Assembly: GCA_028706405.1 (NCBI GenBank)
Contig: JAQWBM010000008.1
Span: 1 to 64,000, forward strand
From: Eubacteriales bacterium
GTDB taxonomy: Bacteria > Bacillota > Clostridia > Peptostreptococcales > Anaerovoracaceae
DNA length: 64,000 nucleotides
Reading direction: 5' to 3'
A program made the translations under genes and the position numbers. The notes below the pieces were generated by a model. It searched no databases. It saw only the letters and a list, made by a program, of their open reading frames with translations, and was not told the origin of the DNA. Each line of letters opens with the position of its first letter. Position 1 is the first letter of the stretch. Below, piece by piece: positions 1-8,401 of this stretch.

Positions 1-18
1 GAAAAAGACAAGCAATAG

Positions 19-136
19 ATCCGGTGGCTATAGCGAAGAGGATACACCTGTTCCCATCCCGAACACAGCAGTTAAGCTCTTTTGCGCCGATGATACTTGG
101 TGGGAAACTGCCCGGGAAAATAGGACGTCGCCGGTT
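19..136 (+). rRNA. rrf: 5S ribosomal RNA
   Basis: The sequence has the 5S layout. The 5' CCGGTGG pairs with the 3' CGCCGG to form helix I. Between them lie the conserved CCCATCCCGAACACAGCAGTT loop segment and the TTGGTGGGAAACTGCCCGGG segment that precedes the closing strand. The ends are set from helix I and may be off by a few bases. The gene lies at the very start of the window, so the 16S and 23S genes should lie upstream. A rho-independent terminator follows at once, which marks this as the last gene of an rRNA operon. Confidence 0.95.
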
Positions 137-138
137 TG

Positions 139-174
139 AAAAAAATACATCTTGATTCGAGATGTATTTTTTTT
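139..174 (+). terminator. rRNA operon terminator
   Basis: An inverted repeat AATACATCT / AGATGTATT with a short TGATTCG loop is preceded by an A run and followed by eight T, directly after the 5S gene. This is a standard intrinsic terminator. Confidence 0.9.
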
Positions 175-318
175 CTGCTATCATGTAGGGTAATAAGTAC
201 AAATATGTTGAATTACAAAATTTATAGTCGTAAATTAAGATAAGAAATATATGGAAATAACTGCGGGGTAATGCTTTACGCTTTTCCCTGAAAATGAAAA
301 TACACAAGGAGGTTGCCA
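175..318. other. Intergenic leader of the nuclease gene
   Basis: AT-rich spacer between the rRNA terminator and the nuclease gene. Apart from the AAGGAGG ribosome binding site at 306-312 I see no convincing promoter or structure. Confidence 0.4.
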
Positions 319-1584
319 TTGGGTAATAGCTTAATAGGTATAAGTGAGACCCTTTTAAAAGAGGCGATACAAATTATTAAGGAAAACGAGGATAAATTGA
401 GGAGAAAAGGTGGTACGTTCAATATTTTCTCAATTCTGGATGCAGAGAGAAAAGAGGTTTCCGCACACTCCGCATTTATTTATGAATTAATCAATCCAAA
501 CGGCTCTCATAAACAACAAGATTCGTATTTGAAAATTTTTATATATGATGTTTTAAAAATCTATGATTTTGATTTTATGGCAGCATCCGTATACAAGGAA
601 AAATTTGCAGGCAAATATGGCAGACTTGATTTACTAATTGAAAGTAAGAATTACAAAATTGCCATAGAAGTCAAAGTGGATGCAGAAGACGGCGATCGCC
701 AGATTGAACGGTACTGCAATTATTTACATAGAACAAGTTCGTCAATGCAGCAATGCAGAATCTATTATTTAACTCTCAGCGGTTCGGAACCAAGCGAAAA
801 GTCTTATGGCAATTTGACAGACGAAGAGAGAAGGAGTGTTAAAACGATTTCTTTTAATAAAGATATTTTATTATGGCTTTTACATTGCAAAGAACAAGTA
901 AAAATTGCCAGGGTAAATCAAGCGATATCTCAGTATGAAGATGTTATAAGGAAAATCACGGATAACTTCGATAAAGACCTGGAGGGCGCTATGAAAGAAT
1001 TAATACTAAAAGACGTAGATACATTTAAAGCAGCAATCGGTATTTTATCGGCAGTAAAAAACGCAAGACAGGAAATACTGAATCGTTTTATTGAATCTTT
1101 GAAAATCACATTAAACAACAATCATTCTTTACATGGGCTCATAGAGGAAATTGACTTCGGAAATTATTATAATCAGACAAAGAACAGATATGCATATCTC
1201 GCTTATTTATTAACAGAGACCCAGGATAAAAATATTAATATTTATTTATGCGTTGAGTTAGGATGGAAACTTTATTTTGCATTTTATATTGCGAAAAAAG
1301 AAAGTGACATCGGTATCAACTGGGATGCTAAAATAACAAAAAAAAACCAAAGCGTTATGAAAGAATCCTTTTTTTACAATGTCGACAATAGTTTAAAACC
1401 AAGTTCAAATCCTAATTGCATTGGTTGGGATTATTTTAAGTCCAGCAAACAGGATCTATATAATTTCTTTGAGGGCGAGGAGGAATATAATGTACAGTAC
1501 TTGGCAGACCCCAAAATACTTGAAAAAGAAATAAAACACATAGACAAGGCAATAAATGAGATAATAGAAACTGTTTTAAAATAA
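319..1584 (+). CDS. PD-(D/E)XK nuclease family protein
   Basis: A protein of 421 residues with the core of a PD-(D/E)XK nuclease. The motif GRLDLLIES supplies the metal-binding Asp (about residue 104) and IAIEVKVDAEDGD supplies the E-x-K pair (about 117 and 119), followed by the helix QIERYCNYL. The N-terminal part (RRKGGTFNIFSIL, then HSAFIYELINPNGSH) is typical of the group Pfam calls PDDEXK_4. Such proteins are usually annotated only as nuclease-like; some occur in phage-defence or repair settings. TTG at 319 is chosen because AAGGAGG at 306-312 is then six bases away; an in-frame TTG at 313 would touch the ribosome binding site. No methylase, helicase or toxin partner is adjacent, so the role is unknown. 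Confidence 0.75.
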   Translation: MGNSLIGISETLLKEAIQIIKENEDKLRRKGGTFNIFSILDAERKEVSAHSAFIYELINPNGSHKQQDSYLKIFIYDVLKIYDFDFMAASVYKEKFAGKYGRLDLLIESKNYKIAIEVKVDAEDGDRQIERYCNYLHRTSSSMQQCRIYYLTLSGSEPSEKSYGNLTDEERRSVKTISFNKDILLWLLHCKEQVKIARVNQAISQYEDVIRKITDNFDKDLEGAMKELILKDVDTFKAAIGILSAVKNARQEILNRFIESLKITLNNNHSLHGLIEEIDFGNYYNQTKNRYAYLAYLLTETQDKNINIYLCVELGWKLYFAFYIAKKESDIGINWDAKITKKNQSVMKESFFYNVDNSLKPSSNPNCIGWDYFKSSKQDLYNFFEGEEEYNVQYLADPKILEKEIKHIDKAINEIIETVLK

Positions 1585-1703
1585 GGCTGCCCAATAGCGC
1601 TAATATAATTTGTATATTTTTCAAATTTGGGACTATAAGCTGTGGGTTATTTGGCAGGGCTTTTCGTGAGAGAAGGAGCGTAACGTAAAATGAAACTGAA
1701 GCA

Positions 1704-3026
1704 TTATAGCGGGATACTTTGTTCAAATCTGAATAGATTTTCCGGATCGTACTTTTGTTTCACCTCTTTCAATTTTGCTAAGTTTTCTCCGAAATAGGCA
1801 TCAGACCAATCAACGATCATAGCGTCAATATAGTCTCTATATGCGCCTCGGGTATAGGGGAGCATGGATGTACGAAATTGCTCGATCCATTTTATATTTT
1901 CATCGGCTTCCTCATCCTCATGCCAATACGATTGGTATTGCAGCCCAAACAGGACATTGCGGTGGGGGAATGCCGTTGCGTCGACGGGTATCCGTCTGAT
2001 TGCTCCGCCGTAGGCGTCCAGCCCGATCAGATTGGCAAATCCGGGAGCGGTTTGCAGGTTATGGATCAATACGTCAAGCGCTGCGTCCGACAGAGGTTCG
2101 TAGACATAGGCGGAAGAATTTTTAAATTTCTCTTGTTTTACCGGCTGTCCCGCAAAAAAGCGGACTGCTTCCATCCAGGCAGTGGAATGAAATTCAGCGG
2201 TCTTAGGCCGGGTCGCCTCTTGGAGAGAGCGCATGATCCGCCTGAGTTCCTGTTCCGAACCTGTGTATATGCCGTTGGACCGGAGATCGCCTTGATTTCG
2301 CGCGGGGAGTGTCAGTGAAGATGTAAGGCGGGGATCGGTATGAGGCGCCCAGTCCTGCCAATAACGCACCACTTTTTTGAGATCGGAAAAATCCCATGTC
2401 ATTCTGTAACGGGCAACATTTCCGATGGGATGCAGACGGAAGGTAAAGGATGTGATTACGCCAAAGCTGCCATCACCTCCGCCGCGGCAAGCCCAATATA
2501 AGTCGCTGTGCTGCCGGTCATTGGCACGGATAACCTTGCCATGGGCTGTAACCATTTCTATTTCTAGTACACTATCGCAGAGCATTCCCAATAGCCTGGA
2601 TAAATACCCGTATCCTCCTCCGAGCGTTACGCCGGACACTCCGACTGTCGGACATGTTCCGCCAGGGACGGTTACTCTTTGATTCCAAAGCGTTTCGTAT
2701 AATGGCAGCAAACGGAACCCTGCTCCGATCTGTATCGTGAGATCCTCTTTATTGAGCTGCAAATCCAGAAGCCCGCTGACATCAATGACGAGTCCGCCGT
2801 TAACCAGGGAATATGCCTCATAGCTATGCCCGCCGCAGCGTATGCGAAACGGAAGCCGGTGCTTACGGACCCACAGGATTGCATTGGCAACGTCCTGTGT
2901 AGAATTACAGTAGACGATCACTTTGGGGAATTTATTAAAGCGGCCGTTATAATTTTGTCTTGCCGCGTCATAACCAGGTGAGCCTTCCACTATCACATGT
3001 CCGGTCAATCCTTCCGTATTTACCAT
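1704..3026 (-). CDS. FAD-linked oxidase, berberine-bridge type
   Basis: A flavoprotein of 440 residues. The N-terminal half is a p-cresol methylhydroxylase-type FAD domain (FAD_binding_4) and the last 45 residues (YRDYIDAMIVDWSDAYFG ... KYDPENLFRFEQSI) match the berberine/BBE tail. The motif RCGGHSYE and the Cys in GGTCPTVGVSG are the two places where members of this family attach FAD covalently, so a bicovalent flavin is likely. The family oxidises sugars, alcohols or polyketides with O2; the substrate here is unknown, and an O2-using oxidase is odd in a likely anaerobe. The start is ATG at 3026 behind AAGGAGGG; a TTG 24 bases upstream lies in the ribosome binding site. Base composition is GC-richer than the neighbours, which suggests acquisition. 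Confidence 0.8.
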   Translation of the reverse strand: MVNTEGLTGHVIVEGSPGYDAARQNYNGRFNKFPKVIVYCNSTQDVANAILWVRKHRLPFRIRCGGHSYEAYSLVNGGLVIDVSGLLDLQLNKEDLTIQIGAGFRLLPLYETLWNQRVTVPGGTCPTVGVSGVTLGGGYGYLSRLLGMLCDSVLEIEMVTAHGKVIRANDRQHSDLYWACRGGGDGSFGVITSFTFRLHPIGNVARYRMTWDFSDLKKVVRYWQDWAPHTDPRLTSSLTLPARNQGDLRSNGIYTGSEQELRRIMRSLQEATRPKTAEFHSTAWMEAVRFFAGQPVKQEKFKNSSAYVYEPLSDAALDVLIHNLQTAPGFANLIGLDAYGGAIRRIPVDATAFPHRNVLFGLQYQSYWHEDEEADENIKWIEQFRTSMLPYTRGAYRDYIDAMIVDWSDAYFGENLAKLKEVKQKYDPENLFRFEQSIPL

Positions 3027-3221
3027 AATAGGACAATCCCTCCTTGACAACGCAGGATGCAGCGATATTCATACAATTAATATATATGCAAAATAATAAG
3101 AAAAAGAACTCTATTCTTAATAAACTCTTAATTAGAACAAGCCGATTTAAATATATTGAGAAAAAGCATAATATACTGAAGGATTTCACTATATCCGGTG
3201 TTTATTATAGTGAAGGCGGTG

Positions 3222-3770
3222 ATGAATTTGGATGACAGGGAGATTCTTGCGGGCCTAAAAGCGCAGGACGAGCAGGCCTATGAAGAATTGATGAATAAAT
3301 ACGCCAGATATGTTGGCGCAATCGTGGTAAGGATCTCAGGGAATCGATTGAATATCCAGGATATCGAAGAGATCTGCTCCGGTACTTTTATAAAGATCTG
3401 GTTTTCATCCGGGTCGATTCGGATTACAGGGGAAAATCTGAAAGGCTATATCGGTGTAACTGCAAGAAATCTGACCTTGAACGCGTTGCGGGGGAAGCTT
3501 AAGACTTCTGAGGATGAACTGGAAGAAGATGAGATCCGATATCGGTCCGCGGAAGAAACCGCAGTTATTGAAGAAGAGATGAAGGTGCTGAAAGAAACGA
3601 TAATCGCCATGTCTCCTTTGGACCGGGAAATATTCATCAGGAGGTATTTTTATCTGGAAAGGGTTAAGGATATTGCAAGGGATAAAAGGCTAAACGAAAA
3701 AACGGTCAGCACCAAGTTAAGCCGGGCCAGGCGGCGGTTGCAGCTGGCAATTGATGAGAGGGGGATTTAG
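3222..3770 (+). CDS. ECF-type RNA polymerase sigma factor
   Basis: About 182 residues with sigma-70 region 2 (EQAYEELMNKYARYVGAIVVRI ... FIKIWFSSG) and region 4 (MSPLDREIFIRRYFYLERVKDIARD ... TVSTKLSRARRRL), no region 3 and no extra domains, as in ECF sigma factors. It should direct core RNA polymerase to a small regulon, probably including its own operon. The start is uncertain: ATG 3222 is close to AAGGCGGT at 3213-3220, while TTG 3228 has better spacing. The stop TAG is one base before the next start, so the pair is translationally coupled to a DUF4179 membrane protein that probably acts as anti-sigma factor and sensor. Confidence 0.85.
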   Translation: MNLDDREILAGLKAQDEQAYEELMNKYARYVGAIVVRISGNRLNIQDIEEICSGTFIKIWFSSGSIRITGENLKGYIGVTARNLTLNALRGKLKTSEDELEEDEIRYRSAEETAVIEEEMKVLKETIIAMSPLDREIFIRRYFYLERVKDIARDKRLNEKTVSTKLSRARRRLQLAIDERGI

Positions 3771-3771
3771 A

Positions 3772-5331
3772 GTGGAAAAAAGGGTGATCGATATCATGGG
3801 GAGAATGGACAATGAACTTTTTCTCGGAACAGAATTATCAGAACTGGAATTATCGGAAGAAGAGGAGTTGGCTTTGACCCGGATGCTGGACTTGGACAGA
3901 ATCAAAGAGAACGCGCGAAAGGGAATCCGTGGTGCGGAGGGATCTGATGTTCAGCCGGAGGAACCGGACCTCGGAGCAGCAAGAAAAACAGTGCATGTAA
4001 AGCCGCACAGAGCGATACGGTGGGTGGCCTGCGCGGCGGCGGCCGTTTTATTGCTTGGGGGGTCTGTCGCTGTGGCACAGCATCTGGATGTGTTCCGGAC
4101 CTTTCTGGGGACCGGGGCGGTGATCCCCCAAGACGAAGTTACCGATGTGGATAAAAGTGTAAGTAAAGACGGGGTAAGAATGACGGTGGACAGCGTGATA
4201 GCGGGAAAAAATGATTTTGTGACTCTGCTTACTTTTGAGCTTGAAGACGGCGGCGTCTTTCCTGAGAATGCGGAATTATACAAGATGGATGTAGATACGG
4301 CTGAAAACGGCGTTGAGGGAGCTCTTATCAGCCATAAACTCTCCCAGGACCGGAAGCAGCTTACCTACTGCATTGAGAGTTCAAGTAAGGAATCCATGCT
4401 GGGAACGACGGTGACAAGCGTGGCGGAAGGACTCTACGCAGAGGATCGGGAGGAAAAAGATCTGGAGCTTTCACTCAATGACTACTTTCAGAAAAACTCG
4501 GTCCGGATCGCACTTTCCGAGGAAGAGCGGGATGCCGCGTGGAACGCGGTTATCGCCCCTAAAGTGGAAAAAGAGCTGGTAAAACAGCAAAAGGATGCCC
4601 TGGCGGTTGTTATGCCCCTGAGCAAAGAATACCCCGACCTCAGTTTTGGCGGAGTGGGAATCCTTGACGGGAAGCTCTTCATCGCGACGTATTATCCGTA
4701 TAATGACGAAGAGGGTATCCCGGGCCGCCTGAAAACGCGGGCCGTTGTAAACAAGCTTGTCGACAGCAGAACGGGCGAAACCTATGAAGGGGGATTCAGT
4801 GGCACTGAGTCTTATGAACTCCAGGGAAAAGGTATTTATGTAGCCGAGTTTGATGAATTGAGCGAGTCCGACCTGCCTTACTTAAAGCCGGTGGTCACTT
4901 ATATAAAAATAAACGTGATTGCCGAAGGGCCGTGGGAGATCAGCTTTGAGGTCGAAGATCAGGGGAAGGACGTCACGGTAAAGCCCGATATGGCCGTGGA
5001 TACCAAAAAGGGCGAGGTGATACTGACGGAAGCGAACATCTCGCCGGTAGGAGGCTATGTGATCGGAGAGTGGAGCGATGCGGAAAGTCCCGAAGGACTT
5101 CCTGAAAGTTATGCTACAAAGCTCAGCGCAGTGACGGAGGACGGCGGGGTATGGAGCTTTAAAATTGCTGGCGCAAGCAGCTTTATAAGTCAAGAGGGGA
5201 AGAATTGTTTTAAATACATCTATGAATTGTACGAAGCTGCCAACGGAAAGAACAGAGTGTTCCTGAGCCAGGATGAGCTTAAGCAGATCAAAAAAATTAT
5301 TCTGGACGATACGGAAATCGCAATGGATTGA
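3772..5331 (+). CDS. DUF4179 membrane protein, probable anti-sigma factor/sensor
   Basis: A protein of 519 residues. The cytoplasmic N-terminus (about 75 residues, acidic, with LDLDRIKENARK) precedes one membrane helix (AIRWVACAAAAVLLLGGSVAVA). About 415 extracytoplasmic residues follow, starting with the block that marks DUF4179. This topology and the position directly behind an ECF sigma gene are usual for DUF4179 proteins. By analogy the cytoplasmic tail would hold the sigma factor and the outer part would sense a wall or envelope signal; this is inference. GTG 3772 is chosen because of GAGAGGGGGA six bases upstream. GC content is higher than in the housekeeping genes downstream. Confidence 0.75.
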   Translation: MEKRVIDIMGRMDNELFLGTELSELELSEEEELALTRMLDLDRIKENARKGIRGAEGSDVQPEEPDLGAARKTVHVKPHRAIRWVACAAAAVLLLGGSVAVAQHLDVFRTFLGTGAVIPQDEVTDVDKSVSKDGVRMTVDSVIAGKNDFVTLLTFELEDGGVFPENAELYKMDVDTAENGVEGALISHKLSQDRKQLTYCIESSSKESMLGTTVTSVAEGLYAEDREEKDLELSLNDYFQKNSVRIALSEEERDAAWNAVIAPKVEKELVKQQKDALAVVMPLSKEYPDLSFGGVGILDGKLFIATYYPYNDEEGIPGRLKTRAVVNKLVDSRTGETYEGGFSGTESYELQGKGIYVAEFDELSESDLPYLKPVVTYIKINVIAEGPWEISFEVEDQGKDVTVKPDMAVDTKKGEVILTEANISPVGGYVIGEWSDAESPEGLPESYATKLSAVTEDGGVWSFKIAGASSFISQEGKNCFKYIYELYEAANGKNRVFLSQDELKQIKKIILDDTEIAMD

Positions 5332-5346
5332 TTCCCTCAAATATGA

Positions 5347-5389
5347 AACATAAAAAATCTGTCCGCAGATCGGACAGATTTTTTATGTT
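5347..5389 (+). terminator. Terminator of the ECF sigma/DUF4179 operon
   Basis: A perfect 19-bp stem (AACATAAAAAATCTGTCCG / its complement) with a five-base loop. The A/T runs inside the stem let it work on both strands. Confidence 0.85.
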
Positions 5390-5599
5390 TATCAGAGTAT
5401 CAGAGAAATATATTTGACTTCAATTGCGGCATTGATTTAATGCGGTTTGTCTTGTATAATCTTCTTACCGATTAAGCCTTGCATGAAAAGGAATTGTTTT
5501 ATATTTAGGAAAAACAGGCTATAATTTAAATATTAAGGTTTTTATTAAATATATATAGAAAGCAGTTAACTCAAGAATTTTGAGTATAGAAGGGTAAGC
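5390..5599. other. AT-rich intergenic region before the AI-2E family gene
   Basis: About 210 bases without a gene. Short -10-like AT stretches exist (for example TATAAT near 5455), but I could not pair one with a good -35. The weak ribosome binding site AGAAGGG lies just before the next gene. Confidence 0.35.
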
Positions 5600-6748
5600 A
5601 TGAAAATAAGATCTGATCAAATGAAAAATGCTTTTATTTTAATCGCCTTTGGGGTTGTTCTTATTTGGGCTTTGGATAACCTCAATAATTTGTGGAGCGT
5701 CTTGCTGGTGCTTCTTTCTATAGCATCTCCTTTTATGATAGGTATCGCAATAGCCTTTGTAATGAATGTTCCTATGAGATTTTTTGAAAAGACTATACTT
5801 AAGAAGCTGACCCAAAAGATAAAAAGGCCTATCAGCTATATAATCACCCTATTGTTATTTGTATTTATAATATTTATAACATTGTTTATAGTAGTTCCCG
5901 AATTATATAATTCAATTCAGGAGTTAGTAAATCGAGCCCCGCAAGCGTGGAATAATTTTTTAATCTGGATTCAAACAACTACTTTTACAGAGAATGAATA
6001 TATAGCAAAATATATAAATGATATTAACATAGATTGGAAAGTGATAGAACAGAAAGGAATGAATTTTTTAAGCGCCAGCGCATCTGATTGGCTGGTATCC
6101 ACCTTTAGTGTCGCTACATCTGTACTGGGCGCCATAATATCTATAGTTTTAGGATTTGTGTTTTCTATTTATGTATTACTTCAAAAGGAAAAATTAATAA
6201 GTCAGGTAAAAAGAATCTCCATAGCTCTATTTCCAAGAAGTATTCATGGAAAATTAGTATATCTTGCAAACTTAACTAATAAATCATTCAGTAATTTCCT
6301 CTCAGGACAGTTGCTGGAAGCAATTATTATTGGTTCTATGTTCTTTATATCCATGAAGATATTTAATTTCCCGTTTGTTCTTGTTATCAGCATCTTGATA
6401 GGCATAACCTCATTCATACCTATAGTAGGTGCATTTATTGGCGCTATTGTCGGTACTTTGTTGATAATGGTTGAAGATGTGCGAATGGGATTCTGGTTTT
6501 TAGTCATGTTTTTAATAATACAGCAAATAGAAGGAAATCTTATATATCCAAATGTTGCGGGAAAGACAGTAGGTCTTCCATCAATATGGGTTTTGGTTGC
6601 AGTTACTCTAGGGGGCAGCCTATTTGGAATTTTAGGTATAATTTTGTTTGTACCTTTAGGAAACATTATATATACGTTAATAAAGGAATTCGTGGAAAAT
6701 AGACTTAAAGTAAAGAATGTAACTAAAGCTGATTACGATAAATACTGA
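5600..6748 (+). CDS. AI-2E family transporter (YtvI/PerM-like)
   Basis: A polytopic membrane protein of 382 residues. Hydrophobic helices cluster at about 10-60 (two or three), near 70-95, and in a C-terminal bundle from about 155 to 370. The signature GKTVGLPSIWVLVAVTLGGSLFGILGI near the C-terminus is characteristic of the AI-2E/UPF0118 transporters. Members export small molecules or act as Na+/H+ antiporters; the substrate cannot be told from sequence. The gene seems monocistronic. In some spore formers the YtvI branch is sporulation-linked, which would fit this genome but is not shown here. Confidence 0.85.
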   Translation: MKIRSDQMKNAFILIAFGVVLIWALDNLNNLWSVLLVLLSIASPFMIGIAIAFVMNVPMRFFEKTILKKLTQKIKRPISYIITLLLFVFIIFITLFIVVPELYNSIQELVNRAPQAWNNFLIWIQTTTFTENEYIAKYINDINIDWKVIEQKGMNFLSASASDWLVSTFSVATSVLGAIISIVLGFVFSIYVLLQKEKLISQVKRISIALFPRSIHGKLVYLANLTNKSFSNFLSGQLLEAIIIGSMFFISMKIFNFPFVLVISILIGITSFIPIVGAFIGAIVGTLLIMVEDVRMGFWFLVMFLIIQQIEGNLIYPNVAGKTVGLPSIWVLVAVTLGGSLFGILGIILFVPLGNIIYTLIKEFVENRLKVKNVTKADYDKY

Positions 6749-6831
6749 CAAGAATTATGATATACATTTAATAATGGCAATGTTATACTGAAAAAAAGAA
6801 ATCATTTAATGTTTGATAAGGAGGGATTTTT

Positions 6832-7080
6832 ATGATCGGTGTACTTATGGCCGTTCAAATTGGCGGAAGAACAAATCATGCTACTAAAGTGCAGGAAATT
6901 CTTACAAAATATGGATGCAATATTAAAACAAGGGTGGGGTTTCATGATACGGATGAAAACCACTGTTCCACAGACGGAATTCTTATTTTACAGCTTTTCG
7001 GAAAAGAAAACGAGAGGCAAGACATGCTGGATGAACTAAATGCATTGCATGAAGTATCAGCCAAATTCATCACTTTCTAA
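6832..7080 (+). CDS. Small ACT-like protein of unknown function
   Basis: An 82-residue protein with a beta-alpha-beta pattern (IGVLMAVQIG, HATKVQEILTKYGCNIKTRVGFHD, GILILQLFG, RQDMLDELNAL, VSAKFITF). It resembles the short ferredoxin-like/ACT proteins that Clostridia often annotate as iron-only hydrogenase system regulators (TM1266 type). The family link is by eye and not certain. A strong AAGGAGGG sits seven bases before the ATG. The gene stands alone between the exporter and a long terminator hairpin. Confidence 0.6.
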   Translation: MIGVLMAVQIGGRTNHATKVQEILTKYGCNIKTRVGFHDTDENHCSTDGILILQLFGKENERQDMLDELNALHEVSAKFITF

Positions 7081-7132
7081 AGCGTATAGAAGCGGGGAAT
7101 GGTGCTTTAAGACATAACCTCGATTTGTATTT

Positions 7133-7208
7133 ATGACAGGGAAGACGGTGTTGTTATCACAAATGGAAAAATTAACAACAACACCGGCTTCCCTGTCATC
7201 TTTTTGTC
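7133..7208 (+). terminator. Long-stem terminator
   Basis: The arms ATGACAGGGAAGACGGTGTT and their complement at 7181-7206 form about 23 bp with a single mismatch, then CTTTTTG. It lies directly downstream of the ACT-like gene. The stem is much longer than needed for termination. Confidence 0.75.
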
Positions 7209-7259
7209 ATATTGGTTAGATGTAATTGATTATTTGGATAAGTTATGTATAATAAATAA

Positions 7260-7350
7260 TATAACGAGACAAGGATATCCCCCGCTTCGTTGAAACGCAC
7301 AGATGTAAGAAAAATTTCTACAGTCGAAATTTTTCTCCTTAAGCGTTATA
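7260..7350. repeat. TATAACG palindromic repeat, copy 1
   Basis: A 91-nt imperfect palindrome bounded by TATAACG and CGTTATA. It shares with 21727-21800 the left part TATAACGAG-R-C, the motif CGTTGAAACGCACA-N-ATG and the right end GTTATAAG. Inside are a second hairpin (AAAATTTC / GAAATTTT) and left-arm pairing AACGAG / TTCGTT. The right end directly abuts the ribosome binding site AAGGAG of the DeoR gene. A non-autonomous mobile repeat is the likeliest explanation. Confidence 0.65.
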
Positions 7351-7361
7351 AGGAGTTTAAA

Positions 7362-8120
7362 ATGAGATCAAAGCGAATACAAGATATTGAAGACTATATT
7401 TATGAAAATAAGACAGTGACCTTAGATCAGCTTTGCCGAGTGTTCGACGTATCAAAAAATACTATCCGGCGCGATATTAAGGAGATGATCGAGGGCGGTC
7501 ATTTTAAAAAAATCTATGGAGGAGTAACAGTCAAGGACAATAAAGATCTGCTCCCGTTTAGCGAAAGGAATATAAGCAACCTTGAGGCTAAGAAAAAAAT
7601 AGCCGAGAAGGCTGCTGAATTTGTTGAAGACAGTGATGTTATTTTTATAGATTCAGGAACGACCACCATACATATGATAGATTATATAAAGGATAAAAAG
7701 AACCTAACTATCATAACTAACAACCTGGAGGTCATGATTAGAGTAATTCCTTATGAGAATATTAAACTGATCACATTATCCGGGGAGTTGGACAGAAACA
7801 TTCTTTCCTTTACAGGCGATACAGCCTCCTTGGTTTTAAAAAGCTATAACATTTCAAAAGCGTTTATGGCTACAGCCGGCATTTCAGTGGATGGAGGAGT
7901 GACGAATTCATCTACTAAGGAGTATGATATAAAGTCTTCTGCAGTAGCAAGAAGCAATAAGGTGTACTTGTTGACAAGTCAGGATAAGTTCAATCAGATC
8001 GCGATTATGACCTACTGTACGTTGGACAAGCTGACAGCTCTAATAACCGATGCCGTACCTCCTAAAGAAATGACCGCGTATATGAAGGAGCATGAAACAG
8101 AAATACATATTGCTGAATAG
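7362..8120 (+). CDS. DeoR/GlpR family transcriptional regulator
   Basis: A protein of 252 residues. The N-terminal helix-turn-helix (VTLDQLCRVFDVSKNTIRRDI) is followed by the DeoR sensor domain of the ribose-isomerase-like fold, with the sugar-phosphate motif IFIDSGTTTIHMI and the tail LDKLTALITD. Such regulators repress sugar or nucleoside catabolic genes and are released by a phosphorylated intermediate. No sugar pathway gene is adjacent, so the target is unknown. ATG 7362 is chosen because TAAGGAG lies seven bases upstream; the longer reading frame would run through the palindromic repeat. Confidence 0.85.
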   Translation: MRSKRIQDIEDYIYENKTVTLDQLCRVFDVSKNTIRRDIKEMIEGGHFKKIYGGVTVKDNKDLLPFSERNISNLEAKKKIAEKAAEFVEDSDVIFIDSGTTTIHMIDYIKDKKNLTIITNNLEVMIRVIPYENIKLITLSGELDRNILSFTGDTASLVLKSYNISKAFMATAGISVDGGVTNSSTKEYDIKSSAVARSNKVYLLTSQDKFNQIAIMTYCTLDKLTALITDAVPPKEMTAYMKEHETEIHIAE

Positions 8121-8279
8121 AGAAAGAGATTAAAACCATCGAATACAATATATTTTTATGATATAATTAAATGCTGATGAAAAGATCAATCAGTAAAAAT
8201 GGTTTGTCAACAGCGGATAGAATCCGATAAGAATATCAAAATTAAACGCATCTTTAGCTAAGCAAAAGGAGGATACAAA

Positions 8280-8384
8280 ATGTCTGTTTTAAAGGTTGTC
8301 TTCGTAATATTGCTTTGCATTCCTTTACTATATATTACATTTATTTGCGTAGGAAAGCTCTACGATGATTATGTAAGAAAATGA
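8280..8384 (+). CDS. 34-residue single-pass membrane peptide upstream of tmk
   Basis: A short frame that is too small for most gene finders but looks real. AAAGGAGGATACAAA precedes the ATG, and the 34 residues form one membrane helix (VVFVILLCIPLLYITFICVG) with a charged tail KLYDDYVRK. Its stop lies 17 bases before the preferred tmk start, so it probably heads the tmk-holB-ricT operon. I recognise no family. It may be a genuine microprotein or a leader peptide. Confidence 0.55.
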   Translation: MSVLKVVFVILLCIPLLYITFICVGKLYDDYVRK

Positions 8385-8401
8385 AACAGGAGAACATTCA
8401 C

